Below are positions 24,291 to 37,419 of a DNA stretch of 64,000 bases, one piece after another. The first letter of the stretch is position 1. Each line of letters begins with the position of its first letter. The DNA is from Opisthorchis felineus (taxonomy: Eukaryota; Platyhelminthes; Trematoda; Opisthorchiida; Opisthorchiidae). The stretch spans positions 71,510 to 135,509 of the forward strand of contig SJOL01002753.1 of NCBI GenBank assembly GCA_004794785.1, in the 5' to 3' direction. The position numbers and the translations under genes were made by a program. A model generated the notes under the pieces. It worked only from the letters and a program-made list of their open reading frames with translations. It made no database searches and had not been told where the DNA came from.

Positions 24291-25999
24291 ATGACTCTTT
24301 TTCGCCATTCTTCGACCACGGATTTGTATACCGTTATAAGATGGTCAGAACAATTTACGCCGAGTTCTGTTACATTGAGGTCAAACTGATATTTTTGTGG
24401 TGTCATTTTCCTAATGAGCGCGTTTTTTTCTAGAAAAAGAACAGGGCATGATTATCGATTTACCCCAATTTATTTGGATGGATTCATTCCCCTCCACCAA
24501 AGAAAGAAAGTAATTCATTCGTGCACGTTTGACATTATTTGATCTACAATGCTGAAGTAAACATGTGAGAATTTGTTGGGTCATGGACTTGATAGCAGTC
24601 GAGTGTTCACTTACGGGTCATAAATCCAACTGAACAAGATCAAACCCCCATTTGGATTGCTCGAACGCTTCTGCTCAACGTTATGTCTGAGTTTCGATCG
24701 ATACAGGAGAGATTCTGTGAAACCGATCTAATCCGGCTCTGAACACCCTTCGATAGATTCGAATTCATAGATGATTTCAATCGTCCAAAGTCAAACCAGT
24801 GACTTCGACTAGTCCAGTCTATTGACAGAACAGTCACCTCACAGGCAGCATGAGTTTACCGCTGAAAGTGTGATAAGGCTGTTTGCATGGTCACATTGGC
24901 AACCGCACTTAAAGCTTAGATGCCAGTTTTCTGCCCACCACGTTTCATAGTTCCGTAATTCAAACCAGACAAATTAACCGAACTTCGGATGTGGAATTTT
25001 ATTTCAGCCTATCGAGGTAGTAGCCCCAATGTCATACCTACCTGTGATACTTGCACGCCATCCCACCGAGAATCTCTCAATTCCCCCCCATTGACACTTG
25101 TCAAACACCAGTTTCTGTTGAAAACTGAATTTGAGTCCTGACGCCGGGTTGTCGACGCAGTCTTCACTTCACGCTTGCTCACTTGTAACTTCAACAGTGA
25201 AGCCAGTTCCTACTTACCGTCTGTATGTTGGTGGCATTATTACGCGTCGTCTTCACTCCATCGTTGAATAACTACCCAATTTGTGACCCTAGAATAAAAT
25301 AATACCCGTTGGTAAGTGTCCCAGCATGGGAACCAAACCTCACTCCAAGTCAAAAGATACGATCAGTTAATATGGTTGAACGGAGCGATAACCATTGTCT
25401 AGTGGGTTAGAGTAAGCAATATAAATATAAATTCAAAGAAGGACGGGCGTTTGTAGTAGTTCTCGATTATTTGCGCCATTACATGTGGCCGAGAATGTAA
25501 GACGGCTGAAGATACCACAACCAGACACCACATTTAGTCCAAACCATAACTACCTGTACCCGACATCGTATAGTACCCAGGCACTCAACATTTAGAGCAG
25601 ACAGATGTAACTGGTGCAAAAGCCCAACACTTCAGATATCGGTCATTTGAGGCCATGGATTTGGGAACAAATCATAGGTGTGATGTCAGTAACTATGTTT
25701 TGGTCGCTAAAAGGATGACCAAAATACTATGAAACAAGATTCAACTCGATCGAAAACCCGCCGTGAGAGACGTTACTAGTTTTGCAAGGGTGGTCGTAGA
25801 ATGGGTCACTGATTTTCATGGGTACATAAATTGTCAGAAATTACTGAGTTACAAAAGATCATCATCGCAACCTTGCAACCTCTCAGCGTTACGACAGAAT
25901 ATCGTAGTTGTCGCCAGAGCTCTCATATTTGTTGGCAAATCCAATGTTAAGCATTGGGGTTTCAGTGCCATTCAACAAGTGATTTGTTTAGAGAAAGCA

Positions 26000-26000
<1 letters not shown>
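24291..26000. other. Non-coding stretch, nothing recognised
   Basis: Only short frames. GC content rises near 24880-25260 without a recognisable element. Confidence 0.4.

Positions 26001-26045
<45 letters not shown>
26001..26045. repeat. (TA)n dinucleotide microsatellite
   Basis: An uninterrupted TA run of 45 bases. Two open frames crossing it gain YIYIYI tracts, which are artefacts of the repeat. Confidence 0.97.
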
Positions 26046-26047
<2 letters not shown>

Positions 26048-26619
26048 GAAATAATGGCCTACGCACAATAAGCAGTCGGGTCCACCCGTTAGCCAACATA
26101 ATCAGTGAAAGTTTCTACGTTTCAAACATATATCCGGTCTGAATGAAGACGAAGAAGTATCGTAGTTCGTATCTATTCACAATAATATCATGTGGTCAAT
26201 ATTCTTAAAACTGCTGACCATAAGGTCACGTGTCTTATCTCCGTGCGCCCACCCACGGCCTCTTGCATGTGAGCTTCTGGTGACCCGAACATACTTTTAC
26301 GGCAAATAATTTCAGGCGATTTCAGACCAGCGTAACAAGGGACAAAGCTATTATTCGCTACTGTCACTCAAGAACTTCGTAATAACCTTCGAATCTTAGT
26401 GTGAGTCCTGGTGCTCCTTGGCTCTTTATCACAGATTGGCTTCAGTTGTGGGACAAAATAACTGAAAATTCTTAAATCTCTTCACACTTTCAACAGTCTT
26501 TCTATTCCTCCAAAACCTGTAAAATAACTCGTAGACTACATCAGAGGCAGATAGGCTAGATAGCCCAGGTTCGTGTTTGTGCGGACCGGTATCAGAAGTA
26601 AATAGGCTGCAGCATAATG
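26046..26619. other. Non-coding stretch, nothing recognised
   Basis: No repeat match, exon signal or transposon protein seen. Confidence 0.4.
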
Positions 26620-26795
26620 GTTAAGCTGTATCACCCTTTCCGTACGTAGCTGCCATGCAACCCGAATGAAGCATGAGGCTAAATATACCGCAAGGTTGCC
26701 CAAGTCCAGACAGGAGTAGCAATGCAGAGATCCCGTTCGAACCACGGACCTTTCGGTCAGTAAATTCGTGCCTTAATCACTGAGCAATCTCAAGC
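26620..26795 (-). repeat. tRNA-derived SINE family S1, copy b
   Basis: On the minus strand it starts with an A-box-like TTGCTCAGTGATTAAGG (26787-26771) and 28 bases later has the B-box GGTTCGAAC (26743-26735). The family body follows, ending near AGCTACGTACGGAAAGGGTG. Copies at 28.9 and 18.7 kb share this order. This is the layout of a tRNA-derived SINE head plus tail. Confidence 0.6.
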
Positions 26796-28324
26796 CAGCT
26801 GCAGCATAGACATGCTTGAAAGCCAGGGTGAACTTGTGTCTCATGCCGTTGTTCACGCGGTCACTCATGACTTCAAAAAATATGTCTTTCCTGTAACCTG
26901 AATGAAGCTCAGTCGTTTTTGTTCCACTCTGCCTTGTATCTCGAATTAAGCACTCTGAAAACCGTTCATCGGAAAGAAACTCTTCCTTTTTTATTTGACA
27001 CAATCCACATATCTAACGTCCATGACTGAAGCTAAATGTTAACATGAGGGAAATGTTAACATACCTTATCACATGTTTCCAACTAGTCTCCATGAGATCG
27101 CAGAGGGCTTCAGTACAGAGCTGCTTATTCATAGATCAACTGTCTCGGTCCTGTGGAAAGTTGTCTAAGAATTTAATGAAGCCAGACTATTCAATCCATC
27201 CTGACCAAGCAAGCAACTGTGGCACACAAAGATCTGAATGCCTTATTTCACCCATCAGATTGCAAGCATGCTTTTCATACTGAAAAGTCCACTGCGAGTT
27301 ATGATGCCCTCAAAAGTTTCCCAGGAGCTCTCTAATTGACAGCAATAAGCCCGGAAACAGCTCCTCCTTGTGCCAAGGTCAGGTTAGATGGACGTGCAAT
27401 TTAATGGGTGCATAATGACAGCATTGATGAAATGAAAAAGTATCGCTTGGCCTTCATCATACAGGGCCAATCGTGAAGTCTCTTAAAAAACACTCCTCTC
27501 TAAACAGCGTCCGTCATCGGTTTCCAACTGTGAGCACTGGTACATCAATATGTTGGTTAAAATATGTTGCACACTTGCGCAAGCCCAGAATAAGACCCGA
27601 GGGCACAGATTGGTCACTACCTAGAGACTAAGACCTCGATAATCGATTTGGAATTTTCCTTTCATCAAGCAGAATATGAAACTGAATACAATAAAGTCAG
27701 CTTGCGGAAAACCGACTGAATATTTTCAACGAAAAATTCGAGGAATCCAGTGAGGATATAAGCCAAAACTACCACAGCCTTAGTTGTTACATGCATCCCC
27801 TATAAAACCTATGATAGCGGTGATTCTTTTAAGAAAAATACTGTTCAGAAGAGAACGTTTTCCAGTGCAACACACTTTCCAGAGAAAAAAATTGTCAGAA
27901 CTATAGAGACTAGTAGAATTTCCGGCTGTATAAATTAATCATTTACCCGACATAACGAAACGATACAACGGAAAGGAAATTAACCTCCAAACTACGGATT
28001 TAGGAATCAGTTGTCACGCAAGAGAAGATGGATTACGCCGACACACCGACTGCACCAGTGAGCTCACTCAATGTAGTGTAATTCGGCGTGACTTGTAAGA
28101 GTAGTCGTCAAACAATGCTTAGCCTTAAAAAGCTGGAGTTCACCGTGCAGGTTCCAACATTTCACCTCCATAGAACAACATGGGTCTTTATACAGTGCAG
28201 TGTCGCTTGTCTTTTACTGCAAGGTTTGGCAGTCAAACACAGGGTCCAAAAACTGAAGGCCCGTGTGCTCGTGAAGCACTATTCATTTACCAATTAATGC
28301 ATTTGCATGTCAATTTGGTTTTCA
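26796..28324. other. Non-coding stretch, nothing recognised
   Basis: Short frames only, with no clear transposon or exon signal. Confidence 0.4.
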
Positions 28325-28400
28325 TGAGAGACTCAACTGAATCTCTCGCTTATCATATTCTTCAACTGAATGTGCTCCCAAAAAAACACTCTCAAATTGT
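28325..28400 (+). repeat. Interspersed repeat family R1, copy d (core only)
   Basis: It contains GAGAGACTCAACTGAATCTC, then TCGCTTATCATATTCTTCAA and a CTGAATGTGCT block, encoding ESLAYHILQLNVL. This matches the core of copies c, e and f. Flanking parts of the family were not recognised here. Confidence 0.5.
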
Positions 28401-28924
28401 CTCGTTGGCGGTGGAATCCTCTCCAACAGGATCAGCCATTTTCTCTTTGGTTTGCCCTGCTGTGAATAGCTTTGAAAATTGATCCTGATTTATGACCGAT
28501 CAAAGTCCCTCCATTAGGGTAGGCTTTTGCCATCCGGGATAGTTCTGTTGGGAAACATTTACGGTGTTGTTTGCCAAACCATAACCAAGCCTCCGCCACC
28601 CATTTTTGGATTTTTCTGTCACTTCAGATTTAAGGAAGATGGGCTTTCTTGTACTTTACTTGTTGTTGGATAAGGTTTGCGCTTAAGTGCGTGTGCAACA
28701 AACTAAATGCTCCTTCCCTGATGTAAACCAGAGGAAACAAGACAGGAGAATACAGCCATACCTGGCTAAACATGTGAAACTCACAATGCATGGTCGGTCT
28801 CTCTACGATTCATAAAACGCACCAGGGGCACTTGCCTATCCAGCTTTAGCAAATAACCTGTTGTTTCTGTACAAGAGCTGTCACAAAAAGTCACTTCTTG
28901 CTCTGTAAACTCAACCGTGCATCC
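28401..28924. other. Non-coding stretch, nothing recognised
   Basis: No exon, repeat match or transposon protein seen. Confidence 0.4.
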
Positions 28925-29110
28925 AGCAGTTAATCGTTCAATTGTAACATCTTTTAGGTGCATAGCTACCATGTCAATCGAAAGAGGCACGAGGACTGAG
29001 ATATTGGCAGGCTTCCCAAGACTAGACAGCTTAGTCAAGATGCTGAGGTTTGGTTGAACCACGGACCTTCCGGACAGTAAACTTGCACCTTAATCACTGA
29101 GCCATCTTGC
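28925..29110 (-). repeat. tRNA-derived SINE family S1, copy c
   Basis: The best preserved tRNA-like head of the family. The minus strand reads GATGGCTCAGTGATTAAGG (A box, about 29106-29088), then GGTTCAACC (B box, 29060-29052), spaced as in a tRNA gene. The family body with GGTAGCTATGCACC follows. The tRNA of origin cannot be told from this alone. Confidence 0.65.
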
Positions 29111-31199
29111 GCAGTCGACAAGACGTTCCACAACTGAAAGCAATCCCGCTCATTTTTGAAGGTTTGATCTCCTACTTATACAGCGGTTGTGTTCCACAAA
29201 TGGAACTATACGGTCGCCTAAGATATAGTGCTGCGGACAAGTGCTGCTGTGGGAAAAGAGTGGTGAAGCTTTCAGATATCACTGACTGTTCAGAGCACAG
29301 TCGACACACAGATCATATTGGTTTAGATGTGTGGAACAGCTGAATCAACAAAAGTCGGATCAAATAGATAACGGAACTAGAGGCATTTGGGGTACAAAGT
29401 TCATAGATGAAGAATATGGGGACCGCAATTTTCAAACAGCGAATTAAAACTTCACCAAATTAGCTAAATGTATTTCTTCATCCTTGTAGAAAAATCCGGG
29501 ACGTTTGGTTACGCTGCAGGTAAACTCACCTATTAATCATAGTCACCCGCGTGCTCGTATGACGTGTGGACTTCAATCCTCTATGTAATGTTTTGGTGAC
29601 CATTTTTATATACTGTCTCCAGCTCAGTAGACTTAACAATCAGGAATGTCCGCAGTATAAAGTCAGCTAATTTGCTTGACCAAATTTAAACACTAGCACC
29701 GCAATGAGGTTTTCTCCGGCTGGAACTGATGGGCTTCCTCAATAACAGGCGAAACCCGAATCACACCCGCATCGCTTTCTGTAGTTGCCCAGAGTCTGAA
29801 TTGCTTTGGTCTGCACGATGGTTTCATTCCAGTCACTTCTAACGCCATCGCAGGATTAACACACCCACGCCCTCGGTGTGTTAAATCGTGTCGTCCACAG
29901 ACCCACGGAAAAAAAAATGAACAGCCGAACTCAGTGGTATTTGCTTCCAATGGATTAGCGACTCCCACCGCTTGGCAATCAAGTTGAAGTGCTACCTTCA
30001 CCTATGGTTTGTTCTGTTTTGGACTGTAGGCAATAGTCACCGTCGCAGACTTATATACGTATGATTACGTTAGAGATCTGAGGCAGGTTTGGTAATGGTA
30101 CTTTGTCCACCAATTGTTCACCTATGGTGGTCGGTGATGGCCAATCAGTCTAGTGTAGCTGCAGCTGCTACAAGTCTAGCTTGTTCCACAAGAGCCCTAA
30201 GGACGCTCCTGCGTTCTGCACGTCTCAGAATCTTGGCTCGAAGCTGTAGCTAACAGAACTGAAGAACACCATGTCATGCGCTAAACCTCCATTCTACACT
30301 GTTTTGTGCTCCCACCCTCCACTCCACAAGGCTGATGATGGCAGCTTTCAGACTTTTACCCAAGTTGTCCGGATATCGACGTTCCTCTCCGACATCGCTT
30401 CCTTCTGTCTTGACATCCTAGAAACCAATGTGATATCGGGTTTCTGGCTATTTTGCAAACGTCGGAATGGAGGCACTATAAGGCATCCCGTTGGGGAGCA
30501 TCATTTCCTGGCATCTCTTCAATCCAGCCGGTAGTAGGTGCTTCCTCATGCGTTACGTGTGAATGCTACTCAGTCGTTTTATCCGATATGGGGCTAGCAT
30601 ATAGCTTTTAATGTCGCATAAGTAAACAGTAAGGACCACCGGTTTATCAACAAGTAATATGGCCTGCAATTAGAAGTGCTGGTTTTTCCAAAACCGTTTA
30701 TCCAGTTTATCTAGAGCCAGACTACCTGGGGAAACCGTGTCGCATTGTCAATAAACAGTTTGTTACTCAGGCTGCACTAGGATGTACAGCAGTTCATAGC
30801 TCTCTTGCAGGTCAAATACTTGGAGAAATTTCGGAGGGGTGTATAACGAAAGTTCCTCTGTCGCTGCTAAGCTGACCAAGCTGTGCAATGACATCAGTTG
30901 CGAAATTCTGTGCTGAAAGTTAAACTCCATCATGCGCAGGCGAAAGCAATACTCCGTTGTCCGCAAACATGCAAAACCTAGTGTGGTGGACCGGATACCT
31001 TGCATTAAGACAAGTGCTACTGAGCATACTTCTACCAAAATGATATTCAACTTGCATATCAGAGTTTTCATTAATTAAAGCCACTTGCACCATGAACAGT
31101 GAATGGAAAAGAAGCAAGAAAATAGCCCGGGTTTACGTTCGTCATGACATGAAAACCATTTAAAGTCCATTCGTAAGTCCGCAATTTTGGTCGCATCCG
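29111..31199. other. Unassigned, two GC-richer blocks
   Basis: Blocks near 29690-30000 and 30100-30280 are GC-richer than their surroundings and may be old transposon matter. No motif allows a name. Confidence 0.35.
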
Positions 31200-31262
31200 G
31201 TCATGCAGGCTGTCGAAGAGTTTCCAGCAACCTTATGATTAGCTTCGCAGCTGATTTCGCTT
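31200..31262 (-). repeat. Interspersed repeat family R1, end fragment
   Basis: The minus strand reads CATAAGGTTGCTGGAAACTC followed by TTCGACAG. The same end block, in the plus orientation, occurs at 62037 (CATAAGGTTGCTGAAAGCTC) and in the inverted orientation at 49205-49230. Only the end of the family is visible here. Confidence 0.4.
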
Positions 31263-33100
31263 GAACTAGATTGGGCCAACAGGTGGGGTCCAGTAGAAGT
31301 TGTCTAAAACCCGGAGACCCCGACCAAGTCCGAATACTTTACTTGTGATCTGTGCAGGGAATGATTAGATTAAACTTCCTTCTTCGGCTGTTTCTGCATA
31401 CACTGCAGCATGTTTCAAAATTTTTACAAATGAAGCAATGGTACGGAGTGAACACTGGAAAGAGAGTTATGTTCGCACTGGTTGCGAATATTCTGGATGG
31501 ATTCCTAACATCGCCGCGGATTTAAAATTACTAGCCCGGGATTCCTGGGTCTAGCAAGAATTTTCCAACCTGCTTGTTTCGCCGGCCTGCCTGCGAGCTG
31601 CAGAACTGCACTGGTGCTGCTTGAGAAATGGTCACATTCAGAGTAAAAACAGAATCATGTGAAAATACAATGATGTAAGAAGAATGATATCATGAAGGAG
31701 AGATCCAGCTGGATTCATTTGGGTCTCCTGTTAAAAACTATTTGTGTACAATTGAATGTATTTCGCAAATTGCTTCTAGTTTGAGTTAAAACGGAACATG
31801 AGGTTGACAAAACCTCGGAGACTGCACCTCATGAGCCTGGAGGTTGATGAAACTGGCCTTAGGCTGCCGAAAAGTCTTCAGAAACCTTACGAGTAGTGTG
31901 TTTTGTCCAGACGATGTCAGGGATACTATTTTCTAAGTAACTTACTAAATCATAGGTGATTCAATACAGCCGAAGTCGTAATAGATTTACTGCAAACCTG
32001 GAGTACTATGCCACGCATAAAGAATTACTGTCACTTGCGAAAAGTATACCCATTTTTCTGTGAACAGTTCATAGAGGAAATTATTCGACCTAATACAAGT
32101 TCACCCTCTTACAACCATTTCCTCAATGAATGTCATTCTACTCGTTTTTTGAGCGCTCAACAGAGAAGCATCGCGGGATTTTGCGACGCAGCGTTCCAAC
32201 CTGAGAGAGAATTTGTTAGGTCTCGAAATGAGAAGTCCAATTACATGTAGTATGAATGCAAATACATTCCAGCGGGTAGACACAAACCACCGGCTTTTCG
32301 CGTACTATCCAAGGGGCGGTCGGCCATTGGACGAATTCGGCGTATCTTCTCACTCATGCTGCGTGTAACGAGACTTCCAATTGCAGGCACATGGTTGATA
32401 GGAAACTGAACTCCTTTTCGAATAGTATTGAAAGGACACGCTTTAGCATGAAAATCAAAAGGTTTACCATGTGGCTATGAGTTTTGTAACATTTTGAATA
32501 GATTGTAGCAAATGTTTGTGGAAAAAATGTCTGTCTGAATACTTTGACGATTTTGAAGTAAGAGTTTTACATGTAGGGCTCCATAAAATTTACACATAGT
32601 GCACTTGAAGCTGTCATGTTCCAGGAAAAGCTTATAAATGAGCGTATGGTGCAGCTAAATAGCTCACCTTTGATGATGAACTCGGAGTTCAGTGACTATT
32701 GTATTACATAATTCTTGCTCCGGTTCAGCCCTCTCCTCTATTTGTTTTGACATTTTAAGTATAACAAATAAACGTAGGCTTTGATGTTGACGGCTTGGCG
32801 AAGCACCCATGCTGCAAAATTGTTATCCTGCTAATCTCATATTTTGAAAGAAATTTTTTGACAGGCACTTTACTAGAGACATAATCATCATCCCAGCGAG
32901 ACACGTTAGGTTACCTGGGGTTACTACACTGGGCCTGGAACACTGCAGGATTTTAGCATCATTCATAAGGCAATTGTCAGTTGGTTCAGATTTGCAGTAC
33001 TGGGGGTTATCTTGGGACACTATACAACTGACAAAATTGAGTTGACATTCGGCACGGACTTGATGGGTTTCGGTGGACTTGGAACGAATAATCTACAGAT
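31263..33100. other. Non-coding stretch, nothing certain
   Basis: A second R1 end-like block (TCTTCAGAAACCTTACGAG) occurs near 31877. Otherwise nothing is recognised. Confidence 0.35.
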
Positions 33101-33230
33101 CTTTTCAACCAACAACCACCAACCCATCGCTGTGCACCACTAAGCTCCCTAACAACGCACTGATGATGTCACCTAGATTGGTGATGAAACGCTTGCAATC
33201 AAATTGCCCAGCGAACAAACCAACGACCGA
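33101..33230 (+). repeat. Hammerhead-like repeat, second copy
   Basis: It shares with the right arm of the 15.85-kb element the string ACTGATGATGTC, then GATTGGT and GAAACG, and a downstream block (AAATTGCCCAGCGAACA against AAACTGCCAATCTCGGAGAACA). CTGATGA is at 33160-33166. GTCACC (33168-33173) pairs fully with GGTGAT (33180-33185), and GAAACG follows. GCA just before CTGATGA can pair with TGC at 33194-33196. The expected GUC cleavage triplet is GCTT here, so this copy is probably inactive. Confidence 0.5.
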
Positions 33231-33391
33231 TCTTTTCAATGATATTAATCATTTGAATTCTAAATCGGCTACATCCTCCACTAAGTTGACATGGTGGCCG
33301 TTTCTGTGGGTATAATTTGGGTATCGGAATGTTGGAAATTGGTCGGTGCTTTTAGCTGGTACGATATGCAAAAAGACACCAATGGATACCA

Positions 33392-33553
<162 letters not shown>

Positions 33554-36500
33554 GCATAGGTAGGTAAAATTTCTCAAATTTTGTTGGTAGATTTTTGGGG
33601 GATAGCCTGTTTTCAGTTGCACATATCCTCTAGTATATTGCCAGCTTTTTAGTGCATTAAGGATTCTTTGCTCGATACCTTTTATTTTCCCCAAGTTTAC
33701 TAAAAGGCATAAGCAAAATTGCCAAGATCCTAGTTTACGGCTAGCGCTTAGGCACACAGTATCGCACAGTTAATTCGAATGGGAGGCACGTGAATATTGG
33801 TAAAACTGAATACGGTAAGTCCTTCCTGTTCAATATATTATGTTCCTCTAGAGTACTATCTGCTTCTTTTCCCGAACGTCCTGCATACAGAAAGAAAAAA
33901 CAACTCCCACAAGACCGTAGCTAAATCTTGTGTGCGACGTTATGACTACAGTATTTGCCCATACTGGGACACAAGAAATAAGGTTTAAAAACTAATGATC
34001 TTAACTACTGTCTTTATGCATTGCATCTAAACCCCAATCTCTTGGTCATTATCAGCAGTTCAGCACCAAAACTGACTTAGCTATGCAGAGCAGAATTTAC
34101 TAAACTTTCACCCACACCAGCGTAAACCTTCTGTTGGGTTAGCGAAGATGAAAACATCTAATGACGTCACAGTTAGCACCACAGTTTAACCCTAAATATG
34201 TCTTTCAGGAAAAATAACTTTCTAGATGCTTAGACGTTCACTCAACCTGAGCACAAAAGCTGTAGAAATCTGTATGTGAGTCAAGTCCTATGAATGTTGG
34301 TAGATGATGAGGAAACAAATAATGTTTAGCGTAGCCTGTCTTGAATCCTGTGGGTATCTTTGGGAGTGTGATGTAACCGTCCTGTTTACCACCCACGTCA
34401 ACATTCAATGAGCCCTTAACCCAGTCACTCATTTTAGAGGTCACTGTGTAATTAAGTCAAGTATTTTCTTAACAGGAGAATATCTGTGAAACGAACTGAT
34501 TCTCAGTGCAACAAACTGTTTGGTAGTGTTTCTTCTCATACTACTGTGTTTCATTGTGCGCGATAAATAATTCTTCAGAGCACGGATCAATGGAACTTTT
34601 CGTGTAAAACAATTACCTGTGGATCTGGGGAACTCGTTAAACTAAATGTAGCGTACGCTGGACGATTGATCAAGTATTATTCAATGAAAGGGTTGTAAGT
34701 CCAATAAAACAGAATTGTGAGGTTTTCAGTAAGAATGAGGAAACGAAACGCCATTCGGCATTGGATTTGAGTCAAGCTTCAGTTGTGAGTTTCTAAACAA
34801 GCGAACCGCCGATGACCAACCACTTGAGAATACCGGATTTTGTCCGAGTATTGTGAAGAAATTCCGAGGAGTGCAGTCCTAAGGGGCATCTCTTACTTGC
34901 TATGACTTATCGAAATGGTTTTGAGCAATGGAACAGATGGTCTTTAGAAATCATTTTCTGGAGAGATTCGGTCACGTATTTCTTTGTAACATTTTGTTGG
35001 CTGACAACTGCACGGCTCGGTAATTAGTTCATTTCACTTCAACTATAAGCTATGTAACAACTGTATTTTGGTTACAGCTACTACAGTTTCGGTCATCAGT
35101 GTCATCATCCTCATCATCGCCATCATCACCGGCAGCAATACGCCACTGATAACAACTAGTGCTTAACTGCCATACAATCTTGAGAAAGAATGCTTAGTAA
35201 AGAGTGAAAACGAAAATGGGTGGGGAGTTTTTACAAATAGCCTTATATACCTACGGCAAAAGATCAATATAGACATGCTTACCTTCAAACAGTAACGAGT
35301 AAGTAAGGAGTAACCAGTAGATTCAAAGTTTTTTGCAAATCTCACTCGAACTGAGCCCACCGTATAGTGAGAGGTAAACACTCCTAGGCAGGCAAACTAT
35401 TAAGAGATAGATGCACGCAACTAGAATTGACTACGTGGGTTTCTAACCACGTGCAAGGAGAATCATGCGGATCCCGACCAGAAAGGCGCGAAAGATCCCA
35501 AAGCACTTAATTTAACGGTAGCCGCCTTCAATTTGCGTTGCGAAGCCACGGTCTGTACTCCTCGGGCCTCTCGTCCTCCGGCCTTAGTGAATTTCGTTTC
35601 TGACGTCATACATGGCGAAATTCCTCAATGCTGCTCACGCCTTGGCAATGCGAACTCTCTGCTGATCTCTGCTGTCACAGCATGGTCATGGATTACGCAG
35701 CTGACCAAATAATTAAACCGTTCAATAAAATGAAGTTTTTTTGCCGAAGGTTTCAAGGGATACGGAGCTCAAAGTCCTAAAGCAATGCTTTGCAATCCAA
35801 TGGTGCACAGCGCATTGGGACTAAAGATAATATCGGAAGTTCTGTCCAAACGGCACTGTGGGCTGACGCTCGTCAAATAGCATCGTCATCATTGAATCAA
35901 CACACTACTAATGCATACCCTTATTTGACTGGCACACGTTAAATCACAAGGCACTGCCGTCCGAATAGCCAAACTCTACTAGTCTTTGTTTATACGCGAT
36001 TTCAATACCACTAACTTCGATCCATTGAAGTTTACGTCACATCCACTAAAAGTAGGAAAATCTGTTGTCGTAAACTTTCACTTGACCGGAAATTTTGGAA
36101 CGAAAGGAATACAAAGTGTATCTACCAACTTCAGAGGCAGTCTCCTCTGGCTAATTATATGCAAGACTGATCTGTCTATAAGGTCAAGGGCTCCTTTGAG
36201 ACCGAGGAAGACCGCAGCCGTTGTGTAGCTGTATATGTTGCGCAACTGAAGAATATGGCTTGATGTGGAGATGTGACCAATGCATCCACTACCCGAGGTT
36301 ATGCCTCACAGTATCATTAATACTAATAGCCACTTCATGACAGGTGTAGGACCTATACCTCTGTGGTGAGAAATGTGCCTCCATGCATCTTTTTGAATAG
36401 AGGAATACTGATTGTTCCATTCATTTGGAAAGCGTTTCTCTCCTGAGATAAGTTCAAAACAACCAGTTGAAGCAAAAGCGCAAAAACTCATCACAGTCTT

Positions 36501-37200
36501 TACGATGGGCTGGTTGAAGCTCATCCGACTCGGCAGCCCCATGAGGCTTCGAAGTAAAAAGGCCTACTAGTAATTCCGCAGCTGATGATGGATGTAAACA
36601 GACAGACCGCGAAAGCTTTTACATTCATGTGGCTCTGGTATGAACAGTTCTTATCTTGTCCCGGATCGATTATTCTGGTTACTCCGCATCAAAGTGAGGA
36701 AGCAGAGAATTCTACGCCCGCTCATCGACAGTGAACATCCATGGATTTGCAGGGATCTGAAAACCAAACAAGAGAAGCGAGTGAGTTACCACAGTTCCAC
36801 CAACAAATGCCAGAAGCATCTCACATATAACATTGAAGCCGTTGTGGGAACTCATTTTGCCGCAAAGAGATTATTTTGCTTGAAGGCTCAAAATACTACC
36901 CAATAAGCGTCCAGAGACTGACCCACCATATCTACCTTCCAATTCCACTAGCACCATAGACAATAAAACCCTATCGGAGAACTTTTCGTTGCAAAGGGAC
37001 AGCTCCTCGTTGTGGTGTGATGGCTTGTGTACCTCGGTAATCGAGTGAGCTGTACGGAGGGTTGTTGTATCGTGGATGGTCTTCCATTGTTTACGCCAGA
37101 ACTGAGCCTTCGAGACTACCCTGTAAGGAGAAGACAGAAAACCCGGAACACGGCTGTATTGTCGGGATAAACATACAAAGCTTTTGCGTAAATATGTAGG
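33554..37200. other. Non-coding stretch with weak signals
   Basis: At 34479 a good acceptor (AAGTATTTTCTTAACAG) opens a 29-codon frame to 34563, too short to call. An ATC-triplet patch lies near 35097-35130. A GC-richer block lies at 35440-35700. None gives a recognisable product. Confidence 0.35.
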
Positions 37201-37419
37201 ATGGCTAAATGGCCAAATATGGTCATTCGCTTGTTCGTTCTGTCCAGCGAAAGGCGACGTTCCTGCCGTGGACAAATTTTACACCCACATCACTGGCAGC
37301 ATGCTACTAAGCTCCGCCAGCGCACCTGCCATCCGGAACGTGTGGTACCGATGGTGACCTTGGGGACGCGTCGTTCTCTGCACATGCAGTTTTCATGTCT
37401 GGACGCTTCCTGGCAAGGG

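Noticed and set aside
25763..26071. Open frame with a YIYIYI tract
   Set aside because: Artefact of the (TA)n run; the rest has no family or splice support.
36871..37275. 134-codon minus-strand open frame
   Set aside because: No family, no splice sites, and it adjoins the LINE 5' region; chance frame.
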